DNA of 45,471 bases from Chlorobiota bacterium (lineage in GTDB: Bacteria; Bacteroidota; Bacteroidia; JAADEI01), in the NCBI GenBank assembly GCA_013153515.1, contig JAADEI010000136.1, positions 1-45,471 on the forward strand, written 5' to 3'. Numbering within the stretch: position 1 is the first letter of the stretch; each line of letters opens with the position of its first letter. The translations under genes were made by a program, and so were the position numbers. Shown in pieces: positions 39,601-45,471 of the stretch. The notes below the pieces were generated by a model. It did no database searches and was not told where the DNA came from. It saw only the letters and a program-made list of their open reading frames with translations.

Positions 39601-41319
39601 ATGGACCTGAAACGCACACTTAATTTAATGCGTGATAATGTCCTTCTGCGATTTGTTCTCACTGTTTTGGTCAATTTATTCATATTAATTCTTTACGACC
39701 TGCTAACCTATAAATACTTATGGCAATATAACCATCCGCCATTAGCCTCCTTCTTCTCTAAATATCAAAGTGGCGAGATACACTTTTTAAATTTATCACA
39801 TCTTGCAGAAGTTCTTATTGTAGTTAGTTTGCTCATTCTCCTTACTGTTCCAACAACCTCTTCTTCCCCCTCTGCTTACATAAAAAGCCTTTTTCCAAGC
39901 ATATTCCTAATTTTAGTTTTCATTGCCTACGATATAGAAATTAATACACATTTAAGGATTCCTACTGTCCGAACCCTCAAAATCCTACTCACTTTCAAAG
40001 ACTTCTTAGGGATTAAGGCTATAGCAGGTGGTCTGTTAATTATAGGAATCATTGCAATTGCAATCTACTTTGTGCTTGCCAGCTTCTATAAAGCAATAAA
40101 AGGCTTTTTTTTCTCTCATGACAGTCTCACTAAAAGGGAATTTTTTACAATCCTTGCTCTTAAAGTATTAGCGATAGCAGGAATCGTCTATTTCCCTTCG
40201 CTACTAAAAGAGCATTACCAAAACATCTGGTGGTATGAAAAAGAAGAGGTTTGGACAAATGGTCGCTTAATAGCATCTTATACAAATTCCCTCCGCGAGA
40301 TAAAAGCCACGCAAGATCTTGAAAAATTTGAATACACCCTTTCTGAACCACCGCATAGAGTCCTATTTCCAGACACGTTGCAACACCGCCCAAACATCTA
40401 TTTTATCCTGTTAGAGAGCTTCCTTGACCTGTCTCGTATGAAAGACGTAACTACATCCCCCTACCCCATCCATCCACGCTTATTAAAGTTCTTGCCAGAT
40501 TCTACATTTTCATTAACCAAGAGCCCTGTTATTGGCGGATTCACTTCCCAAGCAACTTTTGAAATGATTACTGGAACCCCTGGTTTACGCGAGTTCGCCC
40601 CCGTGGAATTCTTGGTTTTCGGAAATCACCCAACTTATTCCCTTCTTAGAAGGTTTAAGGAACAAGGCTATAGCACCTGGGCTTTTACCGCAACTTCAAA
40701 AATATATTACAATACGCCTACTGCTTACAAAAATCTGGGCTTTGATTCAGCCATATTTCTAGGAGCACTCACTACATTTCAAGAAAAATATGAGAACTCA
40801 TATATTCCTGACGAAGCAGTTTATTCCTACTTTATTAAAAATTTTGATATTATCCCTAAGCCACATTTCGTATATATTGTCACCATGTATGGTCATTGGC
40901 CTTGGTATATGCCCACTGATTCAGATACAATTAGTGTGTCTCCTCGCAAAGATCCCCTTCCAGCTCTGGCAAATGTGATGTTCAGAAAGCAAAAATTGTT
41001 ATCTTGGCTCATTGACACTATCTTGAAAATGGATTCAAATGCCTTAATCGTAGCCTTTTCCGACCACAACCCTCCTTTTATCTTCACCCACGAACCTAAA
41101 TGGAAATACGACGCCCCCTCCACTTACCACGTGCCAATTCTTGTTATTTATAAAGGGAAGTCTATCAGCCTTCCAGTTGTTGATATGCACAGGGTCCCCG
41201 AACTTATCTATCATCTCATTGCTAACGATACACTCCCCGACACATCAAACCTTGTCCCCATAGACACAAAAAAGTATCTTTACAAGCAAATTATTAAACA
41301 AAGTAGGCAAGACGTGTAA
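39601..41319 (+). CDS. LTA synthase-like sulfatase-fold membrane transferase
   Basis: N-terminal TM helices; YFILLESFLDLS, GGFTSQATFEMITG (nucleophile region), FVYIVTMYGHWPW, LIVAFSDHNPPF. Confidence 0.85.
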   Translation: MDLKRTLNLMRDNVLLRFVLTVLVNLFILILYDLLTYKYLWQYNHPPLASFFSKYQSGEIHFLNLSHLAEVLIVVSLLILLTVPTTSSSPSAYIKSLFPSIFLILVFIAYDIEINTHLRIPTVRTLKILLTFKDFLGIKAIAGGLLIIGIIAIAIYFVLASFYKAIKGFFFSHDSLTKREFFTILALKVLAIAGIVYFPSLLKEHYQNIWWYEKEEVWTNGRLIASYTNSLREIKATQDLEKFEYTLSEPPHRVLFPDTLQHRPNIYFILLESFLDLSRMKDVTTSPYPIHPRLLKFLPDSTFSLTKSPVIGGFTSQATFEMITGTPGLREFAPVEFLVFGNHPTYSLLRRFKEQGYSTWAFTATSKIYYNTPTAYKNLGFDSAIFLGALTTFQEKYENSYIPDEAVYSYFIKNFDIIPKPHFVYIVTMYGHWPWYMPTDSDTISVSPRKDPLPALANVMFRKQKLLSWLIDTILKMDSNALIVAFSDHNPPFIFTHEPKWKYDAPSTYHVPILVIYKGKSISLPVVDMHRVPELIYHLIANDTLPDTSNLVPIDTKKYLYKQIIKQSRQDV

Positions 41320-41382
41320 AACTTTATTTATTGAAATAGCGTTTAATACCATTGGAACACAAACAAAAAATTGACACAGGAA

Positions 41383-44046
41383 ATGCAAACTCAATTTTCC
41401 AAACGGGTAAGACAAGTTCTTGATAGAAGTGAAGAAGAGGCAAAAAGGCTTCGCCATAACAAAATAAGTGTGGAACATATTGTTCTGGCATTATTAGCAG
41501 ATGAGGACGATCCAGCGGTGCAAATCCTCGCTCAACTGGATGTTGATGTGGAACAGCTCAAACATTTGATTGAGAATAACATAAAGGAGGGGCAGCTAAG
41601 TGGAACCCCTACATCTCCATATTACACACGACAAGTGGAAAAGATCCTTCAAAGAACTTTATCCGAAGCCTATGAAATGGGCAGTACAGTAATTGATACG
41701 AAGCATTTACTGTTAGCTATTCTGCGACACAAAGACAATATAGTTACTCAGATATTGCAGAGTATGTTTGATGTGGACTATGAAGTTTTAAAGACAGAAA
41801 TTGAACAGATTGAACAAATTGAAGAAATGATGAAGCAAGACATGTTCTCCGCCCGTGCCTATGATGAAGACGACGACGATGACGATGATGAAGAAGAATT
41901 CCCTCGCAAAAGAAGTTCTCGCAGGGGGGAACCCACTTCTAGAACTCCTGTTCTGGACACCTTCGGCAGAGACATAACAAGACTTGCGGCAGAAGGCAAG
42001 CTGGACCCTGTGGTGGGACGCGAACAGGAAATAGAACGTGTTTGCCAAATCCTCAGCAGACGAAAAAAGAACAATCCCGTATTGATCGGAGAGCCCGGCG
42101 TCGGCAAAACAGCTATAGTAGAAGGACTTGCCCTGAGAATAGTTGAGAGGAAGGTCCCCAGAGTATTGCTCAACAAACGTATCGTACAGCTTGACATGAT
42201 GTCTCTGGTGGCAGGAACCAAATATCGTGGACAGTTCGAAGAAAGGATGAAAGCAGTTTTGACTGAACTTGAAAGAAATCCCGACATTATCTTGTTTATT
42301 GACGAAATCCACACTATCGTTGGAGCCGGAAGTGCTACTGGGTCCTTAGACGCTTCAAACATTTTCAAGCCCGCATTAGCAAGAGGCGAAATCCAAGTGA
42401 TCGGTGCCTCAACACTTGACGAATACAGGAAATATATAGAGAAGGACGGAGCTCTTGAAAGAAGATTCCAGAAAGTGATTGTGGAACCCCCATCAGCAGA
42501 AGAAACACTTGAAATTCTCAAAAAGCTCAAACCCCAATACGAAGAATACCATAAAGTCAGATATACGGATGAAGCAATAGAAGGGTGCGTTAAGCTAACC
42601 GAAAGATACATAACAGATAGGTATTTCCCTGATAAAGCAATTGACGCGATGGATGAGGCAGGGGCTCGCGTCCACCTTAAACACGTTGAAGCACCCGAAC
42701 ACATCAAAGAACTGGAAAAGGAAATAGATAAAATCGTTCAAGAAAAGAGAAAAGCAATCCAAGCTCAACAATATGAACTTGCTGCCCGATACAGAGATAA
42801 AGAACAAGAGTTGAGAGCACGCCTCAAGATTGAACAGAGGAAATGGGAGAAAGAGATGGAAAGCAAGTATTTCCCTGTCACTTATCAAGATGTAGCAGAA
42901 GTGGTCTCCCTTATGTCAGGAATCCCCGTGCAGAGAATATCCCAAACAGAAACAGAACGACTCAGAAACCTCAAACAGGAGTTATTGGAACAAGTCATCG
43001 GTCAAGAGGAAGCAGTGGAGAAAGTGGTGAAAGCCATCCTAAGGAACAGAGTTGGATTGAAGGACCCTCGCCGACCAATCGCTTCATTCATATTCCTCGG
43101 ACCCACCGGCGTGGGCAAGACAGAACTAGCCAAAGCACTAGCTCGCTCCCTGTTCGACAGCGAAGATGCCCTGATCAGAATAGACATGAGCGAATATATG
43201 GAAAGATTCTCTGTTTCCCGATTGATTGGCGCCCCTCCAGGATATGTGGGTTATGAAGAAGGAGGACAGCTAACAGAAAAAGTCCGCAGGAAGCCTTACG
43301 CAGTAGTATTGCTAGATGAGATAGAAAAGGCACATCCAGACGTGTTCAATATATTATTGCAAATTCTTGACGAAGGATTCATCACAGATAGCTTGGGTAG
43401 AAGAATCAATTTCAGAAACACTATCATAATAATGACTTCTAACATAGGTGCCCGGCAACTGGATGAGTTCGGTGAAGGCATAGGATTCGCTACCAAAGCC
43501 AAGCAACAGGCTATGGACGCACGGGCTAAAGCCATCATCCAACAAGCCCTCAAAAGAACCTTCGCCCCTGAATTCCTTAACAGAATTGACGATATAATCT
43601 TGTTCAAGCCCCTAGACAAAGAAGCCATCAGGAAGATTCTTGACATAATGATGAAAGACTTACTCAAGCGAATACATGAACTGGGCTATGATATTGAACT
43701 CACGCCCGAAGCAAAGGACTTCCTCGTTGAAAAGGGTTATGACCCCAAATTCGGCGCTCGCCCATTAAGAAGAGCTATTCAAAAATATGTGGAAGACGTC
43801 TTAGCCGACTACCTACTTAACAATCAAGTTCCCCCAAACGCCACCCTCGTCTTAGACAAAAAGAAGGATGCCGACACCCTTGAAGTGGTAAAAATAAAAT
43901 CTGCCCGTGGGAAAAAACAACCCGGACCAACAAAACAAAGAAAACAAACTAAACAGGAAAAGCCAGAAAAGAAAGACGGCGACGATAATAACAATAATCC
44001 CCCTCCCCGCTTGGACATGGACTTTGACTTTGACGACTTACTTTGA
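41383..44046 (+). CDS. clpC: ATP-dependent Clp protease ATP-binding subunit ClpC (ATG 41383; TTG 41371 also open)
   Basis: Two AAA modules (GEPGVGKTAIVEGLA; LGPTGVGKTELAKALA), Clp-N repeats, UVR-like KAIQAQQYELAARYRDKEQELRAR, acidic linker DEDDDDDDDEEE. Confidence 0.93.
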   Translation: MQTQFSKRVRQVLDRSEEEAKRLRHNKISVEHIVLALLADEDDPAVQILAQLDVDVEQLKHLIENNIKEGQLSGTPTSPYYTRQVEKILQRTLSEAYEMGSTVIDTKHLLLAILRHKDNIVTQILQSMFDVDYEVLKTEIEQIEQIEEMMKQDMFSARAYDEDDDDDDDEEEFPRKRSSRRGEPTSRTPVLDTFGRDITRLAAEGKLDPVVGREQEIERVCQILSRRKKNNPVLIGEPGVGKTAIVEGLALRIVERKVPRVLLNKRIVQLDMMSLVAGTKYRGQFEERMKAVLTELERNPDIILFIDEIHTIVGAGSATGSLDASNIFKPALARGEIQVIGASTLDEYRKYIEKDGALERRFQKVIVEPPSAEETLEILKKLKPQYEEYHKVRYTDEAIEGCVKLTERYITDRYFPDKAIDAMDEAGARVHLKHVEAPEHIKELEKEIDKIVQEKRKAIQAQQYELAARYRDKEQELRARLKIEQRKWEKEMESKYFPVTYQDVAEVVSLMSGIPVQRISQTETERLRNLKQELLEQVIGQEEAVEKVVKAILRNRVGLKDPRRPIASFIFLGPTGVGKTELAKALARSLFDSEDALIRIDMSEYMERFSVSRLIGAPPGYVGYEEGGQLTEKVRRKPYAVVLLDEIEKAHPDVFNILLQILDEGFITDSLGRRINFRNTIIIMTSNIGARQLDEFGEGIGFATKAKQQAMDARAKAIIQQALKRTFAPEFLNRIDDIILFKPLDKEAIRKILDIMMKDLLKRIHELGYDIELTPEAKDFLVEKGYDPKFGARPLRRAIQKYVEDVLADYLLNNQVPPNATLVLDKKKDADTLEVVKIKSARGKKQPGPTKQRKQTKQEKPEKKDGDDNNNNPPPRLDMDFDFDDLL

Positions 44047-44069
44047 AGTAGTGAAAAAGGAGCATTGAT

Positions 44070-44903
44070 GTGTTCATAAGATTCATAATTCTGGCGGCAA
44101 CTCTCACTATTGCAACACCGACTTTTGGGCAATCAGATGGGCACATCAGACATCACGCAGACACCATATTCTGCGATATGAATCCCTATGCCGACTCCCT
44201 TGATACCATTATTTACATTGACTCATTAGGTTTTCTCTTTGGACCCAACAAAGATTCAATCTCCGGAATAGCCTATATGCAACAAGCAGGAATACCAACC
44301 CCAGACTCCTGCTCCATATTCTATGACTATTTTATTAGCTATATCATCGTCAAAATTTTACCATATCACGTTTCAGAGTCGGATAGCCTATGGGCAGAAC
44401 TATACGTTGACTCCCTCAGCACAACACCCAACTACATTAGCCCATTTAAAACCCCCCTCATTCCCTCAGACACCCCAATGTGGTACCTATTATGGTTGCC
44501 CACCCCCGCATTCACTACCCCCACAACAGTGTGGATAGCTGTTCGGTGGACAACCCAGTCAGATAGTGCCTTCTCAATAATCTCACATCCCGCCCCAATA
44601 AATCCCCCTCCCCTCCATTTCTTACAAAATAACTCTTGGATCCCGCTATCGCAGATAACACACTCAGACTCAATTTCTTTCCAACCACTCATCTTCACAG
44701 TGGCTTCCGAAGTAACCAACATACCCATTCCCCCGAAGGATACGCCATGCCCCTTCCCAAAAGCTTTCACCCTATCTGGAAAACAAGTAACCCCCCAAAT
44801 CACTACAAATGCCCCCACGATGTATTTTAATGGTCCTACTGTTATCATTCTCCCTAATTCCCGAAAAATCCTCAGCCCAACAGGCTATATCAGGTGTCAT
44901 TAA
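44070..44903 (+). CDS. Secreted protein of unknown function (GTG start)
   Basis: VFIRFIILAATLTIATPTFGQ signal peptide; AAGGAG Shine-Dalgarno 7 nt upstream of GTG 44070; Pro/Ser/Thr-rich body. Confidence 0.65.
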   Translation: MFIRFIILAATLTIATPTFGQSDGHIRHHADTIFCDMNPYADSLDTIIYIDSLGFLFGPNKDSISGIAYMQQAGIPTPDSCSIFYDYFISYIIVKILPYHVSESDSLWAELYVDSLSTTPNYISPFKTPLIPSDTPMWYLLWLPTPAFTTPTTVWIAVRWTTQSDSAFSIISHPAPINPPPLHFLQNNSWIPLSQITHSDSISFQPLIFTVASEVTNIPIPPKDTPCPFPKAFTLSGKQVTPQITTNAPTMYFNGPTVIILPNSRKILSPTGYIRCH

Positions 44904-45471
44904 TCAATACTATCGCATTACTGAAACAGCCACAGAATGCCAACAATTCATTATCATTGATTCCACTGCTCAATTAAACCCCCATCAGCTCATACTGATT
45001 CATCAGGTTCAGGGTTCCGTCGTTGATTCGTCCAACTCGCCCTCCTCAGGACAAATCATATCCCTCAACAATGTCGGAAAATGGGAATTTAACAGAGTCA
45101 TGTTTCAAAACAATGACACCGTTTTCCTCGCCAGACCATTACAAAACACTTATGCAGCATTACACTCCCAACTAATCACTGTTCCAGAATACAACACTGT
45201 CCAAACACAGGAAACAGTAGAAGCTAAACCTTGGGATGGCTTCACAGGCGGAATTCTTGCCCTTGTGGCAGACACACTCATCCTAAACGATACTATTTCG
45301 GCGAGGGGCTCAGGCTTCAGAGGAGGCAAAACCTTTCTGGGTCCAGAAACAATCAACGATAGCACATACCTGATTGACTGCAACAGCACGCACGCAAACG
45401 GCATGAAAGGAGAGGGTGTTGCAGGCAGCTACTCAAGAGTATGTGCAAGGGGGGCGTGGGGCAACGGGGGT
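44809..45471 (+). CDS. Partial CDS running off the window: large secreted, Gly-rich Bacteroidota surface protein (N-terminus only)
   Basis: Not in the ORF track. Open frame from ATG 44809 (or 44830) to the edge: MPPRCILMVLLLSFSLIPEKSSAQQAISGVINQYYRITETATECQQFIIIDSTAQLNPHQLILIHQVQGS...ISARGSGFRGGKTFLGPET...HANGMKGEGVAGSYSRVCARGAWGNGG. Confidence 0.8.
   Translation, partial: MPPRCILMVLLLSFSLIPEKSSAQQAISGVINQYYRITETATECQQFIIIDSTAQLNPHQLILIHQVQGSVVDSSNSPSSGQIISLNNVGKWEFNRVMFQNNDTVFLARPLQNTYAALHSQLITVPEYNTVQTQETVEAKPWDGFTGGILALVADTLILNDTISARGSGFRGGKTFLGPETINDSTYLIDCNSTHANGMKGEGVAGSYSRVCARGAWGNGG

Noticed and set aside
41859-42707. 282-aa minus-strand ORF ending in a poly-Ser run
   Set aside because: Shadow ORF fully antisense to clpC; the poly-Ser is the complement of the GAY/GAR acidic linker codons.
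1-45471. CRISPR arrays, IS elements, prophage or integrons
   Set aside because: No regularly spaced repeats, transposase, integrase or phage genes seen on either strand.

Overview
This 45.5 kb window is almost entirely a dense chromosomal housekeeping region. It is probably from a member of Bacteroidota; the basis is DUF4290 next to murA, the order purH-mreBCD-mrdA-rodA, a stand-alone HSDR_N-type protein, an OmpW/PorT-like barrel, and a Gly-rich surface protein at the right edge. From left to right it holds: tRNA-Pro(TGG) (-), folC (-), an MBL/rhodanese-like protein (+), DUF4290-murA (+), a sulfate-activation block (SLC13-type permease, cysC, sat, cysQ) (+), an HSDR_N-like nuclease-fold protein and an outer-membrane barrel (+). 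Next comes a 32-gene head-to-tail minus-strand run from rpsL (32357) down to rodA (10870). It contains the str, S10 and spc ribosomal genes, secY, map, purH, mreBCD, mrdA and rodA. After that come sppA, a TRL-like lipoprotein, cdsA, a polyprenyl-phosphate sugar transferase, a lipoprotein, a thiolase, a UspA protein, an LTA-synthase-like transferase, clpC and two secreted-protein genes; the last gene runs off the window edge and is missing from the supplied ORF track. I found no CRISPR array, transposon, prophage or obvious defence system. Best second-look items: an MBL-rhodanese protein that seems to have lost all three expected active-site motifs; a long-form ribosomal protein S14 that carries a zinc-ligand motif; the direct map-purH junction where infA...rplQ would be expected; an unlisted partial surface-protein ORF overlapping its upstream neighbour; and a promoter-like element inside an inverted repeat upstream of the murA operon. 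All calls come from reading the sequence; no database searches were run.
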